Positions 43,213-56,127 of a stretch of 64,000 bases of DNA are shown here, piece by piece. The notes beneath the pieces were generated by a model that saw only the letters and a program-made list of their open reading frames with translations, was not told where the DNA came from and made no database searches. The translations under genes and the position numbers were made by a program. Each line of letters opens with the position of its first letter. Within the stretch, counting starts at the first letter, position 1. Source of the stretch: Prostheceraeus crozeri (Eukaryota > Platyhelminthes > Polycladida > Euryleptidae); NCBI GenBank assembly GCA_907163375.1, contig CAJQUW010000614.1, positions 248,001-312,000 on the forward strand, read 5' to 3'.

Positions 43213-45478
43213 CGCACGTAACATCGCCAATCATGCTGGAATTTCATTTCTGATGTTCGATTTTTATGGTCATGCTAGTCTAGCAGTTCATTCGAGTGCG
43301 AGACAGATCAAGGAGGATTGGGTAATACTGATGCATGATGGTCAACTGCATCGAACGAAAGTAAACAACAGACCTAGCATGGATATAAGGTGAGTGAGAC
43401 GGAGAAAGATTTTAGCTGGCTCCTGCAACCTGACAATATATCTATATTACAAGAAACAATACATCCAGAGAATCCCTTCTCTTGTTACCAATCATGGGGA
43501 TATTGGACGTGTTTCCGGATAGTCCTTGATATTCAGATATTTTTCCGATCTGATCTCATCCATTGTTTTGCACAGCAGCACTATCAGAACTGATCATGTC
43601 TTTGTTATAATATTCACATTATTTACTCTAATTTGTCAGTTTATAAGAACTTCATCAGTACGTACAATATTTCATCGACTTTTCGATTTTGAATTGCATC
43701 GACTTTAAACATTGCTTGCTTTAGTTTCTTAAGTGCCATCAACATACAGGCCTAATTGATTGAAAGACCTGTGAATAGCTTGGCTTTTCTTTTATTCCCC
43801 TGACCAATACAATCTTGATACAGTACTTTCAAGAAGCGTGCGAACAAGTTTCTAATGGGGACAGCTTAATCAGATTAGTAAGATCTGTTTTATTTCCTTT
43901 TATATATTTAAAATAATACAATTCGCTACTTTTTCATTGAGTAACCCTAGCTTCGTTCATGGTTCATAGCTGTGCTAGGAGTGAAAATTCTGTAAAAAAA
44001 TATTCACACAGTCGGAATATTGGCAGGTAGACTACCTACAGCAATGTATAAGTCAACTTAATTGCAAATCTACACGAACCTCATTTCCATATTCAATCTT
44101 GATGTCTACACCATCCGAATCACTAGTTTTGGTGGTACTGCTCCTGAAAGTAAAACAATATTATCATATAATTATCAAAGAAATATAATTTCGTTTATGC
44201 AGGATTCATCTTTTGCCAGAGAACCAAATATTGCAATGTTCTTTATACGCTTTCTACTGAATTAAGCCGGAGGAAAAGTAGAGACTGGGCCCAGGTTCCA
44301 TATTTTAGGTATGATTTCCCTTGGTGACCTTGTCAACTTGATGCTTTTTAGAAACTGCGCTAGTCTAGTACTGCGATTTTCACTTGTACCCATGCTTTTA
44401 ACAAGTTGGCATAAAACGTCTAAGCTACAAAGGATACTCAAGTACATGTATATTATGTAGTAAACATTACAGCTACAAGTAGTATCATTATTTTCACAGG
44501 AGTAACAGAACACATTTGTGCGATCTAACTCTTGGAGCTTCATTCCCGTACTACTGCACTCGAATGAATTTCAAAATACATTTCTAAGTGCTTAATCAAT
44601 ATTGAATAGCATTTATGGGCCTTTCGAGAAGCGAATGTGCAAGATTATGCTGATTACCAGCTCAGTATGGTCAGTATGACCATATGAGTTTTATAGGGAC
44701 TTCACATCCTGAGACAAGGCCTCAGAAAATTTTGGTTTATTAATGTATAATGCAGAATGGTGGCAGAAAAATTTTATCTTTTAAAGTAAGTGTAGAAGTG
44801 GGGACAAATTTTGAGAAAGCGTAGCCATAATAGAGGTGTAGACAGAAGACATTGAAAGCAAAACTCTAAAGGAAAATGACAGGAAACCCGACGTCTTGAC
44901 CTTTGTTCTCACAAAATCTGCGAAAGGTCAAGGATAAGTGACGGGCTTTTAAAAATGAAGTGGGATAATATAAACTACAAAACACTACCGTGACTCACGT
45001 GTCACTTAGATTTTGGCTCAAAAATGTAGAGTTAATTTCAATTTTGTAAATGGTAATTTTCAATTACCTTCCGTGCGCTGCCGTCAAATCTAGTTATCTG
45101 AATACGTGCGCATATTTCACAAAGCAAATACATCATAATGTCACTTGTAAATGTCGTACTTCATCGATGCTGTATGCAGGTTCTGTCAATCGATTGTCAA
45201 GAATCAGGACTTCAAAAGTCAGCGCAGTAACTGAATAGAAATTATGTTCACATTACCATCACCCGCTTTGATATCACATTGCTCCTTTTAAACAGTCTCA
45301 CCAATGAAGGGAACAATCATTTCGTGCAGTAATATTGCACTGTAATGCCCTGAGATATTCTTCTTAAACGAATTCACGATCTGTAAATAATTCATGCCAT
45401 ACTCGGCTATTTCACGTATTTCACGCGAAGATACGTGAAATTTACGCCTTTGTGGCAACACTCCCGTGAGGGGTGTCA

Positions 45479-45537
<59 letters not shown>

Positions 45538-45630
45538 TATGAGCTTTCACTTCTTTGTATTAGATCTTCAAAACGAGTCTGCATAACGCCTTCAGAACAT
45601 CGACACACTTGCAGCAAAGAAGGCTCTGGT
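43213..45630. other. Gene-free stretch
   Basis: About 2.4 kb of AT-rich sequence with short frames only; no domain, repeat or RNA gene recognised. Confidence 0.5.
45481..45540. repeat. (TA)n microsatellite
   Basis: About 60 bases of alternating T and A with one interruption. The Ile/Tyr repeat frames on both strands here are artefacts. Confidence 0.95.
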
Positions 45631-45842
45631 ACACTGATGATAGTGTGGTCCCTATAAAACCCTGTGGTCCCGATGTTTAGCACATCTAGTTATCCAAAAT
45701 ACATATACAGGGTGTAACAGAAGTTTCTGACCCACCCATGATCCAGCATGTCACTCTATAATCGCTTATTGCCACCACTAGTGTCGCCACGGGGGGGCAA
45801 GGGGGGCAGTTGCCCCCCCCAAACCTTTGGTAGCAGTAGGCG

Positions 45843-46418
45843 ATGTCATCATTTCCCTTTCTGTTATTCGTGGCTTCGCGGCGACAGCTATATAGTCATT
45901 GCGTGAGCGTGTTTGTCGAGGTCGAGGTCGATCACTTCAAGCTACCTCTACCACATACACATGTTGTCTTGTATGCGTCAACTGGAATGCAGCATACAAA
46001 GGAGGCTGTTATTCGACAGAGAAAGATACCACGTCGGATTGACGAAAATCCCTCGTCACAAGTGCATCTCCCACATTTTGATCAAATGAAAGTGGAATTT
46101 TATTTCCCTTTGTTGGATCGACTAATCGCAGAATTGGACCGCCGTTTCCCAAGTGAATTGTCTGAGTTCTCAGCATTAGATCCTAAACACTTCGGAGACC
46201 TCGACTCTATCGAGAAAATCGGAAGACTCTGTCGTCGATATGGCTTGGATGAGATTGCAACTGTATCCCAATGGCGTTTATTTAGGAACATGCCTACTAC
46301 CAACTACAACAATTTTGCCTTCTTATACAATAGAGTGCCTTCACATTTCTCCCAGTTACGATTTTTGTATCAGGTCCTGTTGATTTTGCCAGTAACAACA
46401 GAGGCTGTTTTAAGTTGA
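45843..46418 (+). pseudogene. hAT transposase C-terminal fragment
   Basis: The frame reads PRRIDENPSSQ, VEFYFPLLDRLIAELDRRFPSE and DSIEKIGRLCRRYG, then LLILPVTTEAVLS. This matches the region before and into the dimerisation domain of hAT transposases of the ZMYM1/52-kDa-repressor type. The first 40 or so residues look noncoding. The reading stops at a hairpin insertion (46407-46495) inside the dimerisation domain. The catalytic N-terminal part is missing. Confidence 0.7.
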
Positions 46419-46495
46419 ACTAGATAAAACTTTTTACTTTGGATGTAAATTTTTGATTTCCAAAGTAAAAAGTCTTATCTAGTTCAACTTAAAAC
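46407..46495. repeat. Small hairpin insertion in the hAT fragment
   Basis: Arms of about 38 bases (GTTTTAAGTTGAACTAGATA... and its inverse) are almost perfect around a 13-base loop. It interrupts the hAT dimerisation region. Confidence 0.75.
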
Positions 46496-46568
46496 GTTTT
46501 CTGGATTGTCAATATGTGTAACTAATACAGTACAAACTTTTTAAGGTTATATATAAGGTACATAGTAG

Positions 46569-46570
<2 letters not shown>

Positions 46571-46646
<76 letters not shown>
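46571..46646. repeat. (TA)n microsatellite inside the hAT
   Basis: About 76 bases of TA repeats with one interruption. Confidence 0.95.
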
Positions 46647-46650
<4 letters not shown>

Positions 46651-47357
46651 GTTTTTATTGTATTATATTATTGTTATTAATTCATATTATTATATATAAG
46701 GGTTGAATAATTTGATATAACTCTTTTCTGCGAATAAAAATGCCTTTATGTTTTCATTCCTACACTTAGCTACTTGCCAATAGGCCGACTGATGTTTTAA
46801 TGAATATCCTTGCCCCCCCCCCCCCAACCTGAGATTCCTAGCGACGCCAATGATTGCCACCGGCAAAATGAAGCCATTCATTTTCTTATGTACCGTACCT
46901 AATACAGTTAGTATACTGTCGAATTCCAATGTTTATGATAGTACGTCACTTGCTCTATTTTTCCCTTTACTGCAGATCGTTTCTTGTCTGTATCATTTCC
47001 ATGACAGCGAAAAGCCTTGTATATGATACGGGGTCAGAAAATTACCAGGAAATCCGTGAATTCCTGGCTGTCTAACCATTGCTATACTAAGCTGGTGTTG
47101 CCATGAGCAACATCTAATAAGAAAATAGCTTGATGTTCATTGGATCATAGTCTCATTTGCCAATAAAGTACGCAACCAATGTTTCCAAGCCGGGTCAGAA
47201 ACTTGTGTTACAGTGACTCACTCTGTTATCCTTACGTGCTCTCGACACACCTGTTGCCTCCTTGTCCCTACGCCATCTCGAAAACTGCTGACCAGTGACT
47301 TCTCGTTATCTCTTCATACCTGTGATATCGTCTCTTATCTTGTGATCAACAAACGAC

Positions 47358-48417
47358 ATGACTTCCCGGCGGCATACTCATTCAAAAGTCCAAGCTCTTC
47401 GAGAAGCTGGAGTCTCCAGGACAAATTTCCAAGGACTTCAAACTTTCACGAAATACTGTCAGACTATGGTGCAGACGTGTAGATGGTGACATTAAGGATA
47501 GAGAACGTAGTGGAAGACCTCGCAAGCTCAGTCCCACCTCAAAGGACAAGATTCGCTTACAAATGAAAGACAAGGTCAGTTGCGGCGTTCGAAGAATGGC
47601 GACCATCCTGAACGTATCGGATCGATATCATGAGAAGGGCAAATCCATTTCACGTATGACTGTTTCCAGGCATCTTCGCCGTCATGAGTGGGGAAAGGTA
47701 GCATATCGTCAATCAACAAAGCCTCTTATGTCTGCAAAGAATGTAAGAGATCGCTTTGCATTCTGCAATCGTCTATTGAGCGAAGGGTTCTGTGAAGACA
47801 CCTCTGCCGCAAAAATCAAATGTTCTCACATTCTCTTCACGGACGAATCTCCTGTTGAGCTGCATCCCAAACCAAACAAGCAGAATAGACGTATTCGAAC
47901 TGCCCATCCCGAGGAGATTGAACCGATTAAAGTTCCAAAGTTCTCTCTCAAGATAATGGTTGCCGTAGGCATTGGTCGGTACGGCAAAACCCGACTTCAT
48001 GTTGTCGATAAAAAGGCAACTGTGAACGGTGATTATTACAGGGAACACATTCTTCCTATGTATGCAGAATGTGCTCAACAGATATTCCCGATGCCAGATG
48101 CGATAATTCTAATGCAGGACGGTGCCATCTGCCACACCGCAAGAGCCTCAATCCAAAGGTGCAATGAAATGTTTCCCAATGTCTGGGTTGATTGGCCGGG
48201 AAACTCACCCGACCTGAATCCTTTGGAGCATTTGTGGAATCGCCTTCAGCAATCGGTGTTGAGGGCACCACGACCACGAAATCGTGACCAGCTCATCACT
48301 CGTGTTCAGGAAGAGTGGGATAGTATCACTCAACTTGAGTTAGGTGATCTTGTTTTGAATTTTCCGCGATGTTTGCAGGCATGTGTGGATAACTCAGGTG
48401 GGCACACGAAATATTGA
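47358..48417 (+). pseudogene. DD35E Tc1/mariner transposase, one frameshift
   Basis: ATG at 47358 opens MTSRRHTHSKVQALREAGVS. After a one-base shift near 47395-47405 the reading continues as KLESPGQISKDFKLSRNTVR (helix-turn-helix) and ERSGRPRKLSP (the GRPR hook). From there it is open to 48417. Catalytic residues are intact: FTDESPVELH (Asp), LMQDGAICHTA (Asp) and SPDLNPLEHLW (Glu), with 35 residues between the last two, one more than canonical Tc1. Only the N-terminal frameshift blocks the protein; the catalytic domain looks whole at about 285 residues. Confidence 0.9.
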
Positions 48418-48610
48418 CTATTTGCTATGTCGTCATCATTCAAATAAACAGTTTTTTCTGGAGACTCATGTGTTCTCCTTTCAATAATATGGGCGTCACA
48501 ACATCTATTAACATAAGAAGCAGTGCGCATAATATATTAATTGATAACTTTAGAGAAAAATACAAGATATTGCAAATGATAGGTGGGTCAGAAACTTTTG
48601 TTACACCCTG

Positions 48611-51600
48611 TATATTCTTCAACTAAAGTACATTTTAAGCATCCCTTTATCTTAGTATCTTATGTTATCCTTTATCTTAGAGTCCTAGTACCCGTTTATG
48701 TCTCAAGAATAGATCTGCAGTAGATTCGTTGACGCATAGGACAGATACTTCTGACAGCTCTGCCTGTAAATGTGAGAGCGTGGGACGACTGCTGTGCACA
48801 TTGCTAAGCGGTGCGCGCTGTCATGGTGAGGTTTTGTCCATAGAATAGGGATTGTCTCTCTCTACTCGATGCTGATGACCTTCACTGATGAATTTCACAG
48901 AGAAAGTTAACTTTCTTTTGATTTGATACGATCTGATATGAGGGACCACACTATCATCATTGGTACACTGAGGGACCACACTATCATCATTGTACCAAAG
49001 TTCTGGACGCCGAAGGTTCTCGTCACTTTGACTAACTTTGTTTTTACTTTTACACGAACTAATAAATAATTTCTAAGCCTAAGCATCCTTTTCACTCACT
49101 TGCAAAAACATCAATTCACGTGGAAATGACAGGATTGTACAGTTTAGGTGGTTAATCGACAACGAAAGCAATTTAGGACGGTATTCCAGTCATAATTTTT
49201 TATTAAAACTTTTCATTGCATTTTCAACAAAAAATCGACTTTAATTAACAATATTACTCATTGGGCTAATTTGCCTAATCGCAATGATGACTTTCCTTCA
49301 CTTCATTTGAGCCTTAAATTTCATGACGATCAGATTTTTAATTTTATTTCATATTGCGAAAACTTATACCTGCGAAAGTGCATAAATATTCTTACCATAT
49401 TAATCATCAATAATTGCAATTTGTAAGCTAGACGTAACACAATGGAGCACGAATAACAACTCGAACACGCTGTACTCGAATTCACGGATTACTCGACTAT
49501 AATTCAATTTCCCATTTCAAGTGACCGATTTCGGGTATAGGTTTTCAATCTAACTTTCATGTGATTTTACGGATAAGTCGAACATCTAGCTTTATCTTGC
49601 ATCTACAGCTGCCACCGGGCCTCGACAACCCATCCGCGCAGATGTTTATCGATGCAGGGTAGCATATATGAAGGTCTAAACTCAAGCCTATGATATACCA
49701 GGAAATTGTATCCATGAGCACTTACTGTTGGGAACATATTCGTTGTTCCTAGAAGCTATCTACTAAGCAGTGGATTGGCAATTTGTTTCATAGAAAATGT
49801 TAACGAAAGGAAAGTCTCTGTTGCTAGAAAATTGCTTCTAGCCTGGTCTAAGTTTTATGAATATCCAGTATCCTTGACCGCTATATATACTCGCACAACA
49901 TGCACAAATGTGCGAAAAATGTCAATACTTTTTAGTTATGTCTCGTGGTCACTAAATGACAACAGCATCACACTAGAAAAATCAAGTTGCATTAAGTTTT
50001 AAATCAGACTTCAATGAAGGATTGCACGCCATGGATGCACTGACAAGGAGTTTATCACTATATCATCATTCGACGTCTCTCTTCAAACAATGAAAGGCTT
50101 CGTCCTTGAAACGAAATCAGGTTGTACCATGACTGCCGCGCACGTGAGCAAATTTAGAAATATATCGACATATTTATTTCTCTTGAGTTCATAAATACGA
50201 ATAACCATTTCAGCCTAACTCTAACCACATCGATAACAGGCTCCGCGCTAATGTGTTTTGAGCTTAAATAAGTTGTGATTATTATACTATCATAAATAAA
50301 TGAAAACATCTTATTTCACCTTGTAAAACATTCCAATCGATAAAACTCACAAATACTAGCGAGAAAATTCGGACAACAAATCAATATCACTTTCAGCTGT
50401 AGGCCAACACACACATTTACCGCATCGATAGCCTAATAGTTGAATCATGTTAAATAAGGTCAAAGTAGTAGTTCTAGTAGAAAAAAGGTTTAATCGCATA
50501 TACACAAGAAATAGGCTACCGAAACTTCAAAAAACGCATCTCTTCTAAATTTATAACCCAAATAAAAGAATATTGTTCTGAGACCATCATCCGCGCAAGT
50601 TCATGTTAATCCGTCTCTTCCGCGTAGCTGCAGGGAACCGTGCAGCGGTGGCAACGCTGCATCTATAGATTTCCGCCGTCTTTGACAAATATAAAATTGT
50701 CCATAAAGCGCCAATGTCCATTTTCCAAGACTGTCCTTTTCTACTGTCCTCGTGTTTAATTCTGTGGACTGTGTGTGTGCGTTCTTGCCTAGGATGACCA
50801 TTATCCATGCTATATGTACAAACATTGCGTATTATTTAGCAAATGTATTAGACACACCGGACTAACATTTAGAACATAAATTTTGTTGATGTGTATGATT
50901 GGATAATTTGGTTTATGATTTTCTTAAATAGAACAAATTGAAAAAATTGATTATGCATGTATATATTACTGCATAATAGAATATCCTACGGGCTGTAGCG
51001 CCTATCTTAGGGCTGCAATGGGACCTGTGACTAATTTAATGGTCTAAGAATTTTAAGGATGACTAATTTTGTGAATTTTCGTACACCTAAATTCCAATGT
51101 GAGTGCTTTAAACCACTGGAGAAGATGTGGCATATGAAATGGAATTTCGCGAATTAATGTCATGAATAAATATAGATAGAATTGGACTGCCTTCATTCAT
51201 TTACAACATTCATTAAGAATACCAAAAAAGTTCCGTTGCATAAAAATTACATTCAAAAGAAGCAAAACAACACTTAATTACAAGACGATTTCCATTGTTT
51301 ACGAAACGTAAATTTCCCCTAGCACTTATCTAATTAAGAGGAAATCATCAAGTAAGTTGGTGTTTTACGTGCCTTGAGTTCGATTTGGATAAGACTCTCT
51401 CTCTCTCTTCATTGTGTTCGTGGACTTCCATAAGCTATGTTCTGCTCTACATACATGAAGAGTGCCGATCGTCCGCACTACCTGGCAATATCATGAACTG
51501 TCATCTATTTCAGATATGTTTTTCGTTTCAACATCACGCCATCTTTTTAATGCACGATCACATGAAATATAAGCTACAGTGAATAAAGTACATTCAAGTT

Positions 51601-54600
51601 CATATATTCTTCAAAATACTAGAAGCAAGTACTTCTGGCAAAAACTCAACATCAACTATCCAACATTACCTTCTCGTGTCTTCATGCAATGTCAAAATTT
51701 CTATGACGACATTGCGCCAATTAGACCAGCCGTTGAACTGCTCGTACTGTCCAATATATGCGAGCAGCATCTCCATGATCCCAACCTCCTCACGCCACAT
51801 CTACAAATCACAGTACGTCTCAGCGAATCATCTTTCATGAGGAAACGAAAATAATCAATGCACATTGAACTGAATAGTGAAATTGTCCAATGTGTTCCGG
51901 GGCCATTCAACAATTAGGTAGTTTGTTTTCTCATACTACTTTAAAGTATTTTCAATTGATCACCTTGGCAATGTTCTCTCCAGCAATCATTAAGTGATGG
52001 CGGCAAGCATGGAGAATACAATTGAAATATTCAACAAAAATAATTAAGTTTGTGCTTCCTTTTGAAGTTCTCTCACTAGGATACTCCGTGGATCCTTTGT
52101 ACATGTAAAAAAAGTAGAATTACTACGCTCCCCAATGTTTCGGGTTAAAACATATGACAAAGATACTTTCCATATACATACATGTATTTAGGGGAAGTTA
52201 AATAAGCATCTGAATGATGCAAAATCCATGTCCTCCTACAAGCAAGCGAGCTCATGAAGACAACTCATTAATGTATATCACTTCTAAAACAAACAAACTT
52301 CTATCAATGCACTGTCAACAGTACCCTGCGCTCGCTTAAGGATATTCCCATCGAAATCATCAATGCCAATAGCAGCACACAATCACGAAGATGATTGCAT
52401 GTTCAATTCACATTCAATGCTCTTCAACGGTCCTGATTCTCAATTATCATGGCTATGATAGATTACGATCTTCATTCAGAATTTCGAAAGACTTAGAAGC
52501 ATGTTTTGAGCTCACAAATGACATTAGGACGATTGCAAATGAAATTTTCAGTTACGCGCTCACAAAGGTTGCATAGAGCCCCTTGCCGGCGATTATGCAA
52601 TCGCTCGACTGACACCTCACTGCCTTGATCAATCCTTTCTCAAGCATGTACCGAAGATTTCATTTTCCAGTCAAGCTTGATTTCCTCTTTTCACTTGTCG
52701 GGTATTCAGTAAGGCTGGGAGTCAGATTAGTTTATCTCAACTGTTCCTTGAAGAAGTAGTGCGTGTTGATCTGTCACGGAGTGTGAAGCACAAGGGTGCA
52801 ATGCTTGAACCTTCTACATATCGACCATGTTGATTATTTGTTGATCGATCGAACTGTTCTTTGATTTTGTCAATCCAATCATTGAGAATCGAAATCTACA
52901 TAATTATAATTGTGACTCTTGAGACATTCTCCTCAGATAAAGGAAAATGCAGCAATTTAAAGAAGCCATTTTGTCAATAGAGTTTATTCAAAAGTAGACG
53001 ATCAAACGTAACCTTGATTAAAGTGGTAAATCGATTTCGAATACAGCTATCGATTTTACAAGTAGAATTTACGGGATGAATTTGATGTTTAGTCGCCATT
53101 GCTCGGGATTCCTATATTTTAAAAAACGAAAAAACAATTTTCTTCGACCGTGCAGCTGCATATATATTTATCAAGGAATACAGAAAATGGAGACTGTAGT
53201 GAATGTCATTAAAAGAATTGACAAATAACACCGACTTTGCTATCATCATCGTCAACAACCCTGTTCGTAATCACACAATAAATATGACAACCCTCTACAC
53301 TGCTCTCGCAATCACTGAATGACCATTACCATGACAAAACAGCATAACTATCTATATTCTTTCAGTTTTTAAAAATTCAAAAGAGGTAATGGGAATTCGA
53401 TTTCTTTCTAATAATTACTTGCTAGATATTGAACAAAAATTAGAATATGTTGGAGAACTTTTATTATCGACACAGTTGCATCAAAACAATTTTTTGTTTT
53501 AAGGTAAAATACAGACCGTGTCATAACTCACGACATGCAATAGCGTTTTTTAAGTCATTCGTTACTCTCTTTGAAATTGTTGTTTGTTTTCAACAAACAA
53601 CATTATTTGAAGGTTAATATTCCAAAGCTTGTTTTGCTGCATTTGGCTGAATTTTTCTTACTTATGATCAGCCATGGTCAGTAGATAAAAAAAGAAAAAA
53701 ACTAACAGCAAACACGAGAATTTATCAAAAAATGAAATACGAAACCTCAACGTCACTGCTCTCCAATCAGGGGTTTGGGGAGGGGGTGAGTAGGTAAACA
53801 ATTACTCTCAAGGTGAGGTAATTTGAGATGATTTCTGGCATCAATTAAGAAACATTACCATCAGAAAAATTATCGGATTTTCTACGCTGTCTGGTATCAA
53901 TTGGAGATGGATGTATATGGATTCCATGGAAGCATGCGATCACTACATGATCAAGTCTTGTGCGTGATACAGGCCGTAGCTTTGGTGTTTTACTTTACAC
54001 CAACGCAGCAAGAAGTATCAGAAGGATAAACGTTCTATCACTGAACCGCGGAAACCACAATTTTGTGCAGATAAATCAGAAACTGTATTTCTGGATTATC
54101 TTGCCTTTTGAATATCCTCCAAAAGGCAGGTAGATTCCACTGAAATTTGAACAAAAATCTTACTCAAAACTGTAGTCAGGCACTTTCTCTTTAGCGATTC
54201 AACAGTATTTACTGAGTAAACACTGCTTCGAAGAATGAGTTTCATCACCTGAATGTTATTATAAACAGAAGAGCACAGATAAGCAACTTGCTGAAGCTTC
54301 CCATTTCCGTAGATTGTCTTACTGATACTCTCACGTGACATCATCCATTCTAATGTGTATTCCTATGTTCATTCCCATGTGAGATTGTAATTATCCATGT
54401 TCAGCCTGATAAAATGGTCTCTAAGCAATCTAAACAATAAGGTTCCCTTACAAAAATATTTCGACAGTGTATCAAGTTCATACCTTTTGGCTAGCACTTT
54501 TCGTAGGAATTTTTGTAGGTCAAATAATTGCATTCTTTTGATAATATATATGACATGCCGTCATACATAATACTAACAAGTATATTAAACCTACACGGTA

Positions 54601-54757
54601 CATTTATCAAGGGGATTTCAAATAAGAGAGTTTGAATTAGATTAATATCAAAAAAATATATTACCATGCAAAAAACCAAATAATTCTGCATTCCATTGGA
54701 AAATAAAAAAACAATTGACCAAACCACGGGAGATCATGATGATTTTCGGAAAAAAAT
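48611..54757. other. Long gene-free AT-rich stretch
   Basis: About 6 kb. It holds a 31-bp duplicated word at 48937-48995 (GAGGGACCACACTATCATCA twice), matching in inverse orientation a word at about 45630. Otherwise only short frames without recognisable domains. Confidence 0.5.
48937..48995. repeat. Short tandem duplication of GAGGGACCACACTATCATCA
   Basis: Two copies about 30 bases apart; an inverted copy (GATGATAGTGTGGTCCCT) lies at about 45638-45655, on the far side of the DD35E element. Confidence 0.7.
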
Positions 54758-54891
54758 AAGTTAAAAATCCTGAATCAGTTTTTGATTATTTATTGTAAGA
54801 TCGACCGCCGAAGGCGATGGACGCTGAAGATCTTTCTGAATTTTTGATGAATTATAGCGACGACTTAAAACTGATTGAGGATTTTTAACTT
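54758..54891. repeat. 134-bp inverted-repeat element
   Basis: Ends AAGTTAAAAATCCTGAATCA and AAGTTAAAAATCCTCAATCA are inverted with one mismatch in 20. The loop contains a CGACCGCCGAAGGCGATGG block. Probably a tiny MITE. Confidence 0.6.
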
Positions 54892-56013
54892 CATTTCTTC
54901 TGAAAAACATAGTTCCAACTCGTACTATAATGTAGATTCGTCTTGGCTGTAACAACCGTTACTAAATAAAAATACATGAGAAAGATTCGTCTCAGAATTC
55001 ATCTGAACAAGGTCCAAACTCGCACACCATATTGAGCAAAGTTCGAGGGTTGCTAAAATCGCTTCTGATAACACACATAATCTGAAAAATTACTGAATTT
55101 TTTCACAACGAAATACAGAGAAAATAGTAAATAGTTTCATTTAGCAGATTTAGACAGTAAACAAAGCAGTTCGATTTATTCAACTGCAAAAGAACTCAAA
55201 GGCGATTAGAAAACACAACAAAATATAATCAACATAAACTTCTAAGCTCAAACAAAAACTTAAACAAGACACGTGTTGTCAATATCTCAGTTCCAGATAT
55301 AACCAGCACACTTTAATACATCTATGTTCATAAATCTAAATTCCTTGATATAATTCAAGGAAACTGCAAAGCCTTTTCATGATTGTAAAAATCTCGTTTG
55401 CATGGGAGAACACTTGTCAAGACAGTTCAACAACACGGTTCCGCAAAGCATTTGGTTTCATCACTAGACTTGTGGTTTTTGGCTGAAAAAGTTAGAATTG
55501 TTCTGAAATCAATCTGATCAGACAAGACTTTCCGTATTCGATCACTTGCGCATCGTTGCTGCGTACGGTTAGACCCTTCATTATCAAGTAAATATGGTAT
55601 CTGGAACGTACAGCTCGGAAAAGTTGAAGCATCTGCTTGGTAACACGCATTTCGCTTATGGCACATATCGTAGCTTTCAAGCCCGCACCATCCACACTAC
55701 TCTAGCGGAAAATATGTTCGTCTTTGATAAAACTGATATTTTCATGATCGCATGATGAAGACAAAACAGCAGATGAATATCAGACGTGCATCGCGTTAGA
55801 AATGAAGAAATGTAACGTAATTTGCATCACTGACATAATAAAAAAAGTGAATATGGTAGCATGACTCCATTGCTATTATCCGTTTTTGATTCAATCGAGA
55901 GTTTAAGACCAATATTTTTCACTCAAATTTATCGATATGAATATCAATCAGACTATCCAAATCAAAGTTAAGAGTTCATTTAAGTTTCTAAATGTAGGTC
56001 AATCTAATGCTGG
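54892..56013. other. Stretch without recognisable features
   Basis: AT-rich with short frames only; nothing recognised. Confidence 0.4.
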
Positions 56014-56127
56014 CAGGGGTGTCGTTCTGTGGAGGACGAGGAAGCGCAAGAGCTTGTGAAGAGTCATCCCAATGCAGCGTTGGCCATAGCAAAGGAAACG
56101 CTACAGAAAATCAGCACCAAAAGTTAG
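56014..56127 (+). other. Coding-like 37-codon stretch, unknown
   Basis: The frame reads SVEDEEAQELVKSHPNAALA and on to IAKETLQKI before a stop, with balanced, helix-forming amino acids unlike the AT-rich noise around it. A possible 3' splice site (CTGGCAG) lies directly before. It may be a last exon or a worn transposon fragment. No family recognised. Confidence 0.25.

Larger units (their letters stand above)
45776..46852 (+). mobile_element. hAT element nested in the DD35E element
   Basis: A perfect 8-bp duplication ATTGCCAC (45768-45775, 46853-46860) flanks ends CACTAGTGTCGCCACGG and, inward from the right, CATTGGCGTCGCTAGG. G/C homopolymer runs sit inside both ends. It holds a fragment of a hAT transposase, a 46407-46495 hairpin and a (TA)n run at 46571-46646. 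It is younger than the Tc1/mariner element around it. Confidence 0.9.
45708..48610 (+). mobile_element. Tc1/mariner element, DD35E, with a hAT nested inside
   Basis: 29-bp inverted ends, CAGGGTGTAACA(G/A)AAGTTTCT and on to GACCCACC, differ at one position. They are flanked by TA (45706-45707, 48611-48612). Leaving out the nested hAT and its duplication, the element is about 1.8 kb, a normal size. A partial extra copy of the end (GGGTCAGAAACTTGTGTTACA) at about 47192 lies just before the transposase. High end identity suggests recent activity. Confidence 0.9.

Noticed and set aside
45288-45683. Frame with a long Ile/Tyr repeat
   Set aside because: Produced by the (TA)n microsatellite.
50587-50825. 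Two overlapping minus-strand frames of 73-74 residues
   Set aside because: Neither shows a recognisable motif, and they overlap in different frames without codon preference either way.
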